35,614 bases of DNA from Acidobacteriota bacterium (lineage in GTDB: Bacteria > Acidobacteriota > Terriglobia > Bryobacterales > Bryobacteraceae), in NCBI GenBank assembly GCA_016213775.1, contig JACQZR010000253.1:1-35614 (forward strand). The letters run 5' to 3'. Both the position numbers and the translations under genes were made by a program. The notes beneath the pieces were generated by a model, which had not been told where the DNA came from, did not search any database, and worked only from the letters and a program-made list of their open reading frames with translations. This document shows, piece after piece, positions 14,987-22,965 of the stretch; within the stretch, counting starts at the first letter, position 1; every line of letters begins with the position of its first letter.

Positions 14987-16431
14987 GAAGCACCGCGTTG
15001 CTGATGGTGGCGATGTGCCTTTGCGCCGAGGACTGGCCGCAATTCCGCGGACCTGGCGGACGGGGTATTGGCACGGCGCCCGACCTGCCCACTGAGTTCG
15101 GTCCGCGGCAGAGCGTTGTGTGGAAGAGCGCCGTGCCGTTCGGCCATTCCTCACCGGTCATCAGCGGGGATCTGATCTTTCTCACGGGCGCGGAGGGTGG
15201 CGAGCGCAAGGATGCGGGCCGCGACAAGGTGGTGGATGCGGGCGGAAAGCTCTACACCTTTGCCATCCATCGCATCACAGGCAAAGAGATCTGGAGAAGG
15301 GAAGTGCCTCGCCCGCGGTTGGAGCGCTATCAGCCGACCAACTCCGCTGCTTCGCCGAGCCCGGTTACCGATGGCGAGAACGTTTACGTCTTCTTCGGCG
15401 ATTACGGGCTGCTCGCCTATCACGGGAGCGGCAGGGAACTGTGGCGTGTCCCGCTGGGCCCGTTCAACAACGTGAATGGACACGGATCCTCGCCGGTGCT
15501 GCATCGCGATCTGGTGATTTTGGTGTGTGATCAGGACTCGGACTCATTTATCATCGCTGTGGACAAGCGGACGGGCAAGGAGAAGTGGCGCGTAGCGCGG
15601 CCCGAGGTGACTCGCAGTTACGTTACTCCGGCGGTGTTACAACCGAAGGATGGCCCAGCACTGCTGATCGTTCCTGGGGCTTATCAGGTGGCTGCCTACT
15701 ATGCGGATACGGGTGAGAAAGCGTGGTGGGTACGCGGGTTCAGTTGGCAGCCGAAATCGCTTCCGGTGATCGACGGAGATATGATCTTCGCGCACGGATG
15801 GGAGGGCGGCGGCGACGCGGAGACGCCCACGGAAACCCCCGTTTTCGCTGAAGCGCTGGTGCAGAAGGACAAAGACAAGGACGGACTGCTCACGGCGCAG
15901 GAGTTTTCCGACGACGCCCGCGTGCAGCGCAACTTCTATACGGTGGATCTGGATAACAGCGGCAAAGTGGATGAGCGGGAGTGGGAGTTCTATCGCGCCA
16001 AGCGATCCGCCCGCAATACGCTTGTCGCCATCAAGACTGGCGGGCGCGGCGACGTAACGCAATCGCACGTGGTTTGGAGAATGCAGAAGTTCCTGCCCAA
16101 CTGTCCTTCTCCGCTGGTCTACGATGGGGTGGTTTATCTGATCAAGGATGGCGGGATTCTCACGGCGGTTGACCGCAACACCGGCGCTGTTCTGAAGCAG
16201 GGACGGCTGCCCGGCGCCATCGACACATACTACGCTTCGCCCGTGGCCAGCGGGGGCCGGCTGCTGTTTCTAAGCCAGCATGGCAAGGCCACAGTGATCA
16301 AGGCCGGGCGCGAGTGGGAGGTGCTTGCGACGAGTGATTTCGAGGAGGAGACGTTCGCGACGCCGGCGATTGTGGATGGGCGGATGTATCTGCGAACGAA
16401 GAGCGCGCTGTACTGTTTCGCGGCGAAGTAA
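14983..16431 (+). CDS. Exported PQQ-like beta-propeller protein with EF-hand pair
   Basis: The 482-residue protein starts at 14983 with GGAGGAA just ahead and overlaps the sialidase-like gene by ATGA. A short signal (MRSTALLMVAMCLCAEDWPQ) leads into WPQFRGPGGRGI, the standard opening of PQQ-like propellers of this group. Blade motifs recur (SSPVISGDLIFLTG, KEIWRREVP, SPSPVTDGENVYVFFGDYG, GKEKWRVARPEV). Between blades, near residues 300-335, is an EF-hand pair: DKDKDGLLTAQEF and DLDNSGKVDEREW, each with the Dx[DN]xDG-like Ca2+ loop. It is most likely a periplasmic binding or scaffold protein rather than a dehydrogenase. The last codons and the stop lie in a 40-bp direct repeat shared with 16792-16831. 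Confidence 0.87.
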   Translation: MRSTALLMVAMCLCAEDWPQFRGPGGRGIGTAPDLPTEFGPRQSVVWKSAVPFGHSSPVISGDLIFLTGAEGGERKDAGRDKVVDAGGKLYTFAIHRITGKEIWRREVPRPRLERYQPTNSAASPSPVTDGENVYVFFGDYGLLAYHGSGRELWRVPLGPFNNVNGHGSSPVLHRDLVILVCDQDSDSFIIAVDKRTGKEKWRVARPEVTRSYVTPAVLQPKDGPALLIVPGAYQVAAYYADTGEKAWWVRGFSWQPKSLPVIDGDMIFAHGWEGGGDAETPTETPVFAEALVQKDKDKDGLLTAQEFSDDARVQRNFYTVDLDNSGKVDEREWEFYRAKRSARNTLVAIKTGGRGDVTQSHVVWRMQKFLPNCPSPLVYDGVVYLIKDGGILTAVDRNTGAVLKQGRLPGAIDTYYASPVASGGRLLFLSQHGKATVIKAGREWEVLATSDFEEETFATPAIVDGRMYLRTKSALYCFAAK

Positions 16432-16457
16432 GGCTACCAGGTTCGCCGAAGCAGACC
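16418..16457. repeat. 40-bp direct repeat, copy 1
   Basis: This segment matches 16792-16831 at 36 of 40 positions. It begins TCGCGGCGAAGTA and ends GTTCGCCGAAGCAGACC. Copy 1 covers the stop codon of the PQQ-propeller gene and, on the other strand, the last codons of a decayed VapC. Copy 2 covers the end of the intact VapC. The repeat suggests that the two toxin genes and their flanks derive from a duplication. Confidence 0.75.
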
Positions 16458-16469
16458 CGCGCGGATCAT
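16434..16469 (-). pseudogene. VapC toxin reduced to 11 codons by an internal in-phase deletion
   Basis: The frame reads MIRAGLLRRTW and then TAG. The intact VapC at 16808-17185 starts MILDTN and ends RVAGLLRRTW, so the remnant keeps the first two codons and the last nine, in phase, with about 115 codons missing. The ATG overlaps the stop of the preceding antitoxin remnant (ATGA), the normal position of a VapC start. No PIN active-site residue remains. Confidence 0.65.
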
Positions 16470-16693
16470 TCCTCGCCGGCCAGATTGTGCACCATTGCGC
16501 TGGTTGCCGCAATCGCTCCGGGACCGTGTTTCCATACTGGTATGCCGAACTCCATCTCGCGATGGGGTGATGCGTCCGGCATCAACCCGCGACGCGCCAG
16601 ATCGGAGATAGTGCGGCCAATCGCCTGGTTCTTGAGCCGCGCCATTTGCCTGGCGGCTTCCATTACATCATCATCAATGTCTAATGTTGTACG
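16466..16693 (-). pseudogene. VapB-like antitoxin remnant without a normal start codon
   Basis: The frame reads RTTLDIDDDVMEAARQMAR and continues LKNQAIGRTISDLARRGLMP to a stop at 16466, a clear antitoxin of the [M]RTTLDIDDDV type (ribbon-helix-helix). The codon where ATG is expected is GCG, and an in-frame stop lies a few codons upstream. The first ATG (16663) would remove the DNA-binding strand, leaving 65 residues. A partial product could still be made, but its toxin partner is gone. The dyad CATATG-CAT-CATATG (16698-16712) beside the lost start may be the old operator. Confidence 0.6.
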
Positions 16694-16705
16694 CGCACAT
16701 ATGCA

Positions 16706-16801
16706 TCATATGCTTCTCGAACTAAGCAGTGCCGGATCCTCGCGGCGGAGGTCGCGGCTGAACCTGTTGTCTTCGCTGAGCGGCGACTGGATCGCGGCGA
16801 A
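16706..16801 (-). pseudogene. Remnant of an SNF2 helicase C-terminus
   Basis: On the minus strand the frame reads FAAIQSPLSEDNRFSRDLRR and then EDPALLSS before a stop. The intact helicase at 17468-20728 ends with AAIISEDN, then IRELRREDLDLLLS, so the tails are homologous; the DNA shows GATCCTCGCGGCG and CTGTTGTCTTCGCTGA in both places. Nothing else of a helicase is present. It sits immediately downstream of the intact VapC and upstream of the decayed antitoxin, in the same order as in the intact unit. Confidence 0.6.
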
Positions 16802-16831
16802 GTAGCTCTACCACGTTCGCCGAAGCAGACC
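16792..16831. repeat. 40-bp direct repeat, copy 2
   Basis: Second copy of the repeat at 16418-16457, 374 bp away and 36/40 identical. It spans the end of the intact VapC gene and the helicase-tail debris that follows it. Confidence 0.75.
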
Positions 16832-17185
16832 GGCCACCCGGTCGAAATGAGTGTCGCGTGTCGCCACCGCCATTGCATGCTGCCGGCTGAGCGCGGCAAT
16901 CCATAGGTCGTTCGTCGGAATCGGAGTGCCGGCTGCTTTGAGTTCCAAGCGGATTGCTGCGTAGTGTCTGGCAGTCTCAATTCCAATGTCAAGGATGGCG
17001 CAGCGTTCCAGCATTCGCTGAAGGGACCGTTCGTACACGGAGCGGTAGCGCGATTGCGAGATCCCAAATGCGAACTCGCCGGCAACTATTACGGGAATCG
17101 CTACCTCGTTGGCGCGGGAGACGATCTCCACCGCTGCCGGCGAGTTGTCGAGATAAGCGGAAAGGGCATTGGTGTCGAGAATCAA
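16808..17185 (-). CDS. PIN-domain ribonuclease toxin (VapC-type)
   Basis: The 125-residue protein starts with TTG as MILDTNALSAYLDN, giving catalytic Asp4. It continues VIVAGEFAFGI with the second acidic site (Glu37), TNDLWIAALSRQH with Asp93, and ATRDTHFDRVAGL with Asp110. The full PIN set and normal length point to an active Mg2+-dependent RNase, by family most often acting on tRNA or rRNA. The start overlaps the antitoxin stop by 4 bp. The C-terminal residues lie within the 40-bp repeat also found at 16418-16457. It appears to be the surviving toxin of a duplicated pair. Confidence 0.9.
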   Translation of the reverse strand: MILDTNALSAYLDNSPAAVEIVSRANEVAIPVIVAGEFAFGISQSRYRSVYERSLQRMLERCAILDIGIETARHYAAIRLELKAAGTPIPTNDLWIAALSRQHAMAVATRDTHFDRVAGLLRRTW

Positions 17186-17433
17186 GTCCAGTCCTCTGGC
17201 TCGATTTGCCCGAACTCCTTGTCGATGACCTTCTGTATCCGAACGGTCTCCTTGTGTAGAGCGGCGAGTTCACCCGCGCAATCCAGCCATGGTTTGGTAT
17301 TGCGCCGATCGCCCATTGCGAGCTTCTCTTCCACGGCTTGGGTGACGAACTCGCGTAGTGGAATACCAAGACTACTGGCAGTCGCCTTTGCCTTGCGGAA
17401 CGTTGCGTCCGGGATTTCCAGCGTGGTCTTCAT
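17182..17433 (-). CDS. VapB-type antitoxin
   Basis: The 83-residue protein begins MKTTLEIPDATFRKAKATAS. The KTTLEIPD strand followed by two helices is the ribbon-helix-helix pattern of VapB antitoxins. The C-terminal tail (IDKEFGQIEPEDWT) is acidic with a terminal Trp, like other toxin-neutralising tails. It belongs to a different subfamily from the decayed antitoxin at 16466-16693 (RTTLDIDDDV type), so the two loci are not simple recent copies. A perfect palindrome sits 11 bp upstream of its ATG. It is the first gene of the vapBC pair. Confidence 0.85.
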   Translation of the reverse strand: MKTTLEIPDATFRKAKATASSLGIPLREFVTQAVEEKLAMGDRRNTKPWLDCAGELAALHKETVRIQKVIDKEFGQIEPEDWT

Positions 17434-17443
17434 GAAGCTAGTA

Positions 17444-17459
17444 TCCCATATTTATGGGA
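17444..17459 (-). promoter_or_regulatory. Palindromic operator of the vapBC pair
   Basis: TCCCATA-TT-TATGGGA is an exact inverted repeat of 7-bp arms around a 2-bp centre, 11 bp upstream of the antitoxin ATG. On the coding strand GATACT near its downstream edge could be the -10 box. Ribbon-helix-helix antitoxins bind such palindromes to repress themselves, so this is very likely the VapB operator. Confidence 0.55.
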
Positions 17460-17467
17460 CCCACCCT

Positions 17468-20400
17468 TCACGACAATAACAGATCGAGATCCTCGCGGCG
17501 CAGCTCGCGGATGAGGCTGTTGTCTTCGCTGATGATGGCGGCCGCCAGATCGCGCTTGCTCATTTGCAACTCGAGCACTTTCTCCTCCACTGTGTCGCGC
17601 GCGATGAGGCGGTAAGCGAACACCTGGCGGGTCTGCCCGATGCGATGGGCGCGATCGACGGCCTGCATTTCGGCCGCGGGGTTCCACCACGGGTCGAGCA
17701 GGAACACGTACTCGGCGGCGGTGAGATTCAACCCAAGCCCGCCGGCCTTCAGACTGATGAGGAACAGGCGAGTCTCCGGATTGTTCTGGAACCGCTCGAC
17801 GCAGGACTGGCGGTCGTAGGTTTGTCCGTCGAGATATTCGTAGGCGATTCGCTCTTTGTCGAGGCTCCGCCGCACGATGGTGAGGAGCGAAGTGAACTGC
17901 GAGAATACGAGCGCCTTGTGGCCTTCCTCAGTGACTTCGCGCAACTGGTCGAGCAGCACGTCGATCTTCGCGCTCGATTCCGAGGTGCGTTGCTTGTCAA
18001 CCAATCCGGGATGGCAGGCCGCCTGGCGCAGACGCAGCAGCGCTTCCAGCACCTGCATCTTCGACTTCGCCATCCCAGTCGAATCGACACGCTTCAGCAA
18101 CGCATTGCGGTAATGCTGGCGGAGTTCGTTATAGAGCTTGCGTTGTGCCGGCTCCAGTTCGCAGTAGATGGTCTGCTCGCTCTTGGGAGGAAGCTCGCGG
18201 GCCACCTGCTCCTTGGTTCGGCGGAGCAGGAACGGACGCAGCGCATGCGCCAGCATGCTACGCGTTTCTTCGTCAACGTTGCGGCCCGTGGCCGATTTGA
18301 ACACGCTGGCAGCGCCGAGCATGCCGGGGTTGAGGAACTCGAACAGCGCCCACAACTCGCCGAGGTGATTCTCAATCGGCGTTCCGCTCATTGCGAGACG
18401 ATGCGAGCCGCGCAACAGGCGCACCGCTTTGGCCGACTCCGAGCTGGAATTCTTCACGGCCTGAGCCTCGTCGAGCACGATGTAATCGAAGGTGACATCC
18501 TTTAGCCGCAGGGCATCTCGGCGCAGCGTGCCATAGGTGGTGAGTACGACATCGAACTGCGCCAGGTCGTAGGCGGCACGGTCAACGCCGGTGTAGTCGA
18601 GAACGCGCAATTGAGGTGTGAATCGCGCCGCTTCCTGCATCCAATTGAAGACCAGAGACCGCGGCACCACCACCAGGGAGGGCGGTATCTCGCCGCCGGC
18701 GCGCAACTCACGGCGTGTTTCCAGCAACGCTAGAACCTGCGCGGTTTTGCCGACGCCCATATCGTCGGCGAGGCATCCACCAAAGCGGTAGCGGCGCAGG
18801 AACCCCATCCACCCCAAGCCTTCACGCTGGTAATCGCGCAACTGGCCCTGGAAGCCGGCCGGCTGCGGAGCGGGTTCGATTTTCTGAAACCGGCGTAGCT
18901 CGTCGCGAATGCGTGCGAACTCTTCATCAAAGTGCGCCTCGGGCTGCGCGGCAAGCAGCACATCGAGCAGTCCGGCCTGGTGCTTATGGAAACGGATCTG
19001 GCCGTCTTCTTCCTTGCCCAAACGGGATAACGGGCCGAAGCGCCGCAGCCATTCTTCCGGGAGCATGCCGAAGGTGCCGTCACCGAGGAGGATGGACGTC
19101 TCTCCTTTGCGCAGCGCTTCGAGCAACTGCGGCAATTTGGCGCTGGCTCCGCCGTAGTCGACGCTGCCTTCGAGATCGAACCAGTCAATCCCGGTGGACA
19201 CGCCGATCCGGAAAGCGCCCGGTTTGCGGAACAACTTACCATCTGCCTCCACGCGCCAACCGTCGTCCACGAGTGCGCGGACCACCTGCGGCAGTCTGGT
19301 GGGCGACAACTCCCAGTGCGCCTCGCCGATCCAGTTGGAAGGCGGAGTGTACTTCAGACCCAGCGTAGCCAGCCACTCGCGAGACGCCGTTTCGAATGGC
19401 ATATTGCGCTGAAGCAACTGGCGTGTAGAGGCATTGAAGACACCTCGCCGGGAATCGTCGGCGCGAATGAGCGTTCCCTCGTAATCGAAGGTCAGGTGCG
19501 CGCGGCAGAGGTAATAGTTGCGTAGGTCTGACTCCTTGCCTCGAATCGTCAGGCTGGGCCGCGGCTGCGGAGAAATCACTTCATACTGCAGTTCGCTGGA
19601 AACCTCCAACTCCGGCAGTCCTTTGGAGCACAGCAGAGTTCCGAGCATCTCGTCGCGATCGGAGTCCGGCGCCTCGATGGGGCCGGATTTGCGCAGATGC
19701 GAGATCCATTCCATGGAAGCCCCGGATGCGAGAGGCATTGCCTTGTCCTCAGTGAAGACGAAGCCGCCCTTGGCGATGAGCAGCGGTTCAGAGACTGCCA
19801 TTCGGACTTCGGCGCCGTCCTCGTCTCTACGCAGGATTCCGTTCAGGGACCAGCCCGGCGTCTGCTCGCTCCTTGTGAAGCGCAATCCGAATTGCCAGGG
19901 TTCGCCGCCGTCCCAATAAATCGGCGTGCAGGTATCCGGCTGCTTGCCCTTCATCAGAAAGAGACGGTCTGCCTCGCTGGCCTGGCGGAGGACCATTTCG
20001 GAGAGCGGATGCGGAACGGTGTAGGAGTTCGACAGTTGTGTGGTGGTGGCCGGCGCAACCCAATTGAAATGCTGCATGCCTCCCAGCAAAGACGACAGGA
20101 TCTGGCGGTCGGCGGCTGAAGGGAGCTGCGGGAGTTGCGACCCTCTCAGCGAAAGCGCCCGCGGTGAGGAGTAATTGCCGTCCTGCTGACGATCGCGGTA
20201 CCCGAGCCACAAAACCAACTCTCTGGCCGTCCGGCTTTCCGGCACATCGACGCAGTACATTACTTCGCGCGCATCGGGCCACTTCCAGATCTCCTTGTTG
20301 GTGGAGCGGCTCAGACCGTCGAGTGCATCTTTCCACGAGGGGACAGGCTGGGGCTTGGCCACCGTCGTCGCGGCGGAGTAACCGGCAACCGCGCCGTCGA

Positions 20401-20728
20401 AGCTGTCCGAGCAATCCAGCACCAGGTCCGTCACCGTGGCGGCGCGCGAAAGATACCGCAACTGATCGGCTGCGAGCAGCGTGGCCCAAAGGTGCTTACA
20501 TGCGCCGACGGAATCAAAGTACGGGCAGTCGCACCAGGCGTCCAGGCGGTTCTTGTGCAAGTCGAAGCTGACATCGTATTTCTCCGTCCCACGGACGGTT
20601 GCTTCCATCGAGGATTCGCCGCCGGCGATCACGCGCACGCGTCCTCGCGAGAAATAATCCCTGCCACGAGCGCGGATGTCGCCGGGGAAGAACGAGGCTA
20701 GCTTGGCGAGAAGGTCCACCGAGGACAT
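17468..20728 (-). CDS. SWIM zinc-finger SNF2-family helicase/ATPase
   Basis: The 1086-residue protein has an N-terminal SWIM zinc finger (CDCPYFDSVGACKHLW: Cys66, Cys68, Cys77, His79). A long middle region follows, and then a complete SNF2 ATPase: DDMGVGKTAQVLALLE (motif I, near residue 655), LDEAQAVKN (motif II, near 750), SGTPIEN (motif III), and in the second lobe KALVFSQFTSLLT, LKAGGLGLNLTAAEYVF and DRAHRIGQTRQV (motifs IV-VI, near 985-1030). It ends in the tail IRELRREDLDLLLS. The architecture is that of bacterial HepA/RapA-related or DNA-translocating SNF2 proteins; the partner and role are unknown. A small copy of its 3' end lies at 16706-16801. The TAAAAT stretch next to its ATG may be a -10 box. 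Confidence 0.93.
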   Translation of the reverse strand: MSSVDLLAKLASFFPGDIRARGRDYFSRGRVRVIAGGESSMEATVRGTEKYDVSFDLHKNRLDAWCDCPYFDSVGACKHLWATLLAADQLRYLSRAATVTDLVLDCSDSFDGAVAGYSAATTVAKPQPVPSWKDALDGLSRSTNKEIWKWPDAREVMYCVDVPESRTARELVLWLGYRDRQQDGNYSSPRALSLRGSQLPQLPSAADRQILSSLLGGMQHFNWVAPATTTQLSNSYTVPHPLSEMVLRQASEADRLFLMKGKQPDTCTPIYWDGGEPWQFGLRFTRSEQTPGWSLNGILRRDEDGAEVRMAVSEPLLIAKGGFVFTEDKAMPLASGASMEWISHLRKSGPIEAPDSDRDEMLGTLLCSKGLPELEVSSELQYEVISPQPRPSLTIRGKESDLRNYYLCRAHLTFDYEGTLIRADDSRRGVFNASTRQLLQRNMPFETASREWLATLGLKYTPPSNWIGEAHWELSPTRLPQVVRALVDDGWRVEADGKLFRKPGAFRIGVSTGIDWFDLEGSVDYGGASAKLPQLLEALRKGETSILLGDGTFGMLPEEWLRRFGPLSRLGKEEDGQIRFHKHQAGLLDVLLAAQPEAHFDEEFARIRDELRRFQKIEPAPQPAGFQGQLRDYQREGLGWMGFLRRYRFGGCLADDMGVGKTAQVLALLETRRELRAGGEIPPSLVVVPRSLVFNWMQEAARFTPQLRVLDYTGVDRAAYDLAQFDVVLTTYGTLRRDALRLKDVTFDYIVLDEAQAVKNSSSESAKAVRLLRGSHRLAMSGTPIENHLGELWALFEFLNPGMLGAASVFKSATGRNVDEETRSMLAHALRPFLLRRTKEQVARELPPKSEQTIYCELEPAQRKLYNELRQHYRNALLKRVDSTGMAKSKMQVLEALLRLRQAACHPGLVDKQRTSESSAKIDVLLDQLREVTEEGHKALVFSQFTSLLTIVRRSLDKERIAYEYLDGQTYDRQSCVERFQNNPETRLFLISLKAGGLGLNLTAAEYVFLLDPWWNPAAEMQAVDRAHRIGQTRQVFAYRLIARDTVEEKVLELQMSKRDLAAAIISEDNSLIRELRREDLDLLLS

Positions 20729-20832
20729 GATTTTACCGCGGCGCTCGCACCGGTGTCAGGCTTGGACGATTCCGCTTGTTCGGCACTATCGGCCTGGGGG
20801 CAACATCCCTTCGTGCGGAGGGCCGCATGAGG

Positions 20833-21519
20833 CTATTTGCGGCGGTTGGCGGCATTCAGGCGTTTCACGAACGCGGCGTGCTCGGGAGTTCGCAAGCCGC
20901 GCTCCACAGCGGTGCGGATCGACTTTTTCTTCGACCAGAGCGCATCGGGATCGAGCCACAGGCCGGGAAACACGCGCGAGCAGAGCAAGCCGTCGTCATT
21001 TGGCGCGATCTCGCGGTAACGCCCGCGCACCAATTGCCTCCAGATGACTTTTTGCGGATTCAGGAGGATGGTGATGTATTCGCGCACACCGGTATCGCGG
21101 TAGAGTTCGAGTTTCGCACCCAGATCGCGGGACAGAGTGGACCCGCTCACTTCGACGATCAATTCGGGTGCGCCGCCTCCGTAGTTACCCGATTGGCTCG
21201 ATTGACCACCGTACTCAGGGAGGATGCGAAGGTAGATATCGGGTTGCGGAACGTTTGCCGGGCCCATTACCCAAGTGGTTTCCAGCCCTGATTTGCAGCC
21301 CGGCGTGGCATCGTTGTAAAGCCAGAGCCAAGCGGTCATATCATTGTGTGCATCACCGTGAGAGAAGCTGACTGGGGAAGGCATGCAGTAGACCACTCCA
21401 TCGATCAATTCGGCATGCTTCAACTCCGGCATTGCTTCCCAACGGCGGAGGAACTCGGCGCTGTCAAGGCGATCGCCTTCACGAAGAGACGGCGGCAGCG
21501 CAATGGCGAGGCTTGGCAT
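20833..21519 (-). CDS. Uma2-family (DUF820) PD-(D/E)xK nuclease-like protein
   Basis: The 228-residue protein has the Uma2 pattern: AELIDGVVYCMPSPVSFSH near residue 36, NVPQPDIYLRILPEY near 90, PELIVEVSGSTLSRDLGAK near 117, and LYRDTGVREYITI near 138. The conserved Asp of QPDI and the E-x-K-like EVS...K arrangement correspond to the PD-(D/E)xK core. These genes are abundant in cyanobacteria and some Acidobacteriota, often in many copies, and have been linked to restriction-like or mobile-element roles, without an established substrate. It lies beside the helicase on the same strand but separated by about 100 bp. Confidence 0.85.
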   Translation of the reverse strand: MPSLAIALPPSLREGDRLDSAEFLRRWEAMPELKHAELIDGVVYCMPSPVSFSHGDAHNDMTAWLWLYNDATPGCKSGLETTWVMGPANVPQPDIYLRILPEYGGQSSQSGNYGGGAPELIVEVSGSTLSRDLGAKLELYRDTGVREYITILLNPQKVIWRQLVRGRYREIAPNDDGLLCSRVFPGLWLDPDALWSKKKSIRTAVERGLRTPEHAAFVKRLNAANRRK

Positions 21520-21667
21520 GGAACGAACTCCTGCTTCAGCGTATCATACGGGGTCACGACCAGCGCCTTTTCAGTGACGGGTTGCGGGAGCGCATGACCA
21601 GCACAGATCATTGTGGTGAAGAGTCTCTATCGGCCCGTCCCGCTCGATGGAGTGCGGAAACAAGAAG

Positions 21668-21824
21668 ACGCGCACAAAGGTGTGCGGCGCGAGAGCTAGT
21701 CTCTTGGCGCGTGGTGCTGCACGCCGCGGCCATTGCGCTTTTGAGGAACACGCGCACAACTGAGTGCGGCGCGAGCAATGTTTCTGGGCCTCTGGTGGTG
21801 CGCGCCGCACCCTGTGCGCTTCTA
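21668..21824. repeat. Two tandem hairpin repeats, about 80 bp each
   Basis: Copy 1 (21668-21743) and copy 2 (21750-21824) both start ACGCGCACAA, continue GTGCGGCGCGAG after a few bases and end with GCGC-TT. Copy 2 is a strong hairpin: GCGCACA (21752-21758) and GTGCGGCGCG (21764-21773) pair exactly with CGCGCCGCAC (21801-21810) and TGTGCGC (21813-21819), leaving a 27-nt loop. Copy 1 keeps the arms only partly. The repeat ends at the stop codon of the neighbouring mazF-like gene, so it could also act as its 3'-end structure. It resembles a palindromic interspersed element. Confidence 0.6.
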
Positions 21825-22166
21825 AGATAAACCGAGAACTCGGCCCAACTGTCGATCCAGCACCGCCATCGCCGCTGGTTTCAACCACCCCATCGGCTCC
21901 CCGCGAAGACGCGCCCGGTCCACAAAACGGGCATGGTCGGCAAGCGCCGTGGAAGAAGAGTCGAGCCCCGTGTCGCCGGGCGCAAACCGCAGATGAACTG
22001 GTGTCTTTGCCGGAGCCTTAGTCAACGGCACTATCGCCACCAAAGGGCTCTGCGTCTTGTTGTACTCATCCGAGGAGACAACGACTGCCGGCCGAACAGC
22101 ACCCTGCTCATGTCCAAAGACGGGGTCAAGCTTGCACCAGTAAACCTGCCCTCGCTGGATTACCAT
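21822..22166 (-). CDS. MazF/PemK-type endoribonuclease toxin
   Basis: Starting at the ATG at 22166 gives a 114-residue protein: MVIQRGQVYWCKLDPVFGHE, then QGAVRPAVVVSSDEYNKT, then VAIVPLTKAP. The RGQVYW...D, RPAVVVSSDEYN and VPLTK segments are the MazF/PemK barrel. A longer frame to 22205 starts with residues unlike the family. These toxins cleave mRNA at short sites. It overlaps the antitoxin by 7 bp (the ATG lies inside the antitoxin's last codons), so the two are translationally coupled. Confidence 0.9.
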   Translation of the reverse strand: MVIQRGQVYWCKLDPVFGHEQGAVRPAVVVSSDEYNKTQSPLVAIVPLTKAPAKTPVHLRFAPGDTGLDSSSTALADHARFVDRARLRGEPMGWLKPAAMAVLDRQLGRVLGLS

Positions 22167-22426
22167 GATTCGCTTTCGAAATCGCGCGCCGTGCCCTTGT
22201 CCCACAACTCCAACTCCGCCTTTTGCCGGCCCGACTCCGCCGGATCCGCAGCGATTCGTGCAAAAGCCTCACGCACCTCGTCCCAGAACATGCGCTCTTC
22301 CATTTCTTTCAATGCAGCCTCAATAACTTGGGCCTTAGGCTGACCTCGCTTTTCCGAAAGACGGTCGAGAACACCAATTGCATCTCCGGCGATGCGCACG
22401 CTAGTTGCCACCTTTTCCATAGTCAA
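22160..22426 (-). CDS. Antitoxin partner of the MazF-like toxin
   Basis: The 88-residue protein begins MTMEKVATSVRIAGDAIGVL and continues DRLSEKRGQPKAQVIEAALK, a strand-helix-helix shape consistent with a ribbon-helix-helix antitoxin. The C-terminal half is acidic (ALKEMEERMFWDEVREAF). An ATG two codons in (22420) is also possible. It is first in the pair and overlaps the toxin gene. Confidence 0.75.
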   Translation of the reverse strand: MTMEKVATSVRIAGDAIGVLDRLSEKRGQPKAQVIEAALKEMEERMFWDEVREAFARIAADPAESGRQKAELELWDKGTARDFESESW

Positions 22427-22442
22427 ATCGTACCATGCTTCC

Positions 22443-22640
22443 GTGCTCGGAGACGTGCATGATCAGATCGCCGACGCCGCCAAAGCGTGGGGCAGAAACG
22501 ACGAAGCGGCAGGGGCAGTGTCGCGCTTCCATGTCCTCCTCATTCCGCCATCGCGCAACGGCAGCACCGAATTGTTCGGCTTCGACCGCATTGGCGACAT
22601 CTCCGATATCACGGTGGTGATGGTGAGGAGGGCAGGATGA
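22443..22640 (+). pseudogene. Possible 3' fragment of an unidentified gene
   Basis: A plus-strand frame reads VLGDVHDQIADAAKAWGRND, then RFHVLLIPPSRNGSTELFGF and [10 protein letters not shown] before a TGA at 22638. The third codon positions are strongly GC-rich and the residues look like a real protein end. Upstream the frame runs into the antisense of the antitoxin gene, so any 5' part is missing, and the 3' end overlaps the last codons of the second MazF gene on the other strand. I do not recognise the family. It is most likely debris left when toxin modules inserted or rearranged here. Confidence 0.35.
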
Positions 22641-22965
22641 GATCCACCCCCAGGGCAATTCGAAGCGACTGGTCCAACGCATCGAGCTTTGTTCCGCTCA
22701 ATACTCCGATGAATCTGGTGAGCATCGACTTCGGCATACTGATCAGTTCGTCGCAGTGGACGCTGCTGTCATGCTTCAGCCCCTCCTCGATTCCGACTGC
22801 AACCTGGGTGCTCAACCCATCGTGCCGCGAATACACGGGAGCGCAAATCACTGTGGAGAATCTCGATTCAATCAGGATTTGCCGGCTGACCACCACGAAG
22901 GCGCGCTGTTTCCGTGGATCGGTCTGGCCCGGCTTGCGCACCAGATACACTTCGCCGCGACGCAT
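22609..22965 (-). CDS. Second MazF/PemK-type toxin
   Basis: The 118-residue protein starts [20 protein letters not shown], continues [20 protein letters not shown] and [32 protein letters not shown] and the later [15 protein letters not shown] segment are MazF-type. The ATG shares one base with the TAA of the antitoxin gene. It is diverged from the MazF at 21822-22166, so this is an independent module rather than a recent copy. Confidence 0.88.
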   Translation of the reverse strand: MRRGEVYLVRKPGQTDPRKQRAFVVVSRQILIESRFSTVICAPVYSRHDGLSTQVAVGIEEGLKHDSSVHCDELISMPKSMLTRFIGVLSGTKLDALDQSLRIALGVDLILPSSPSPP

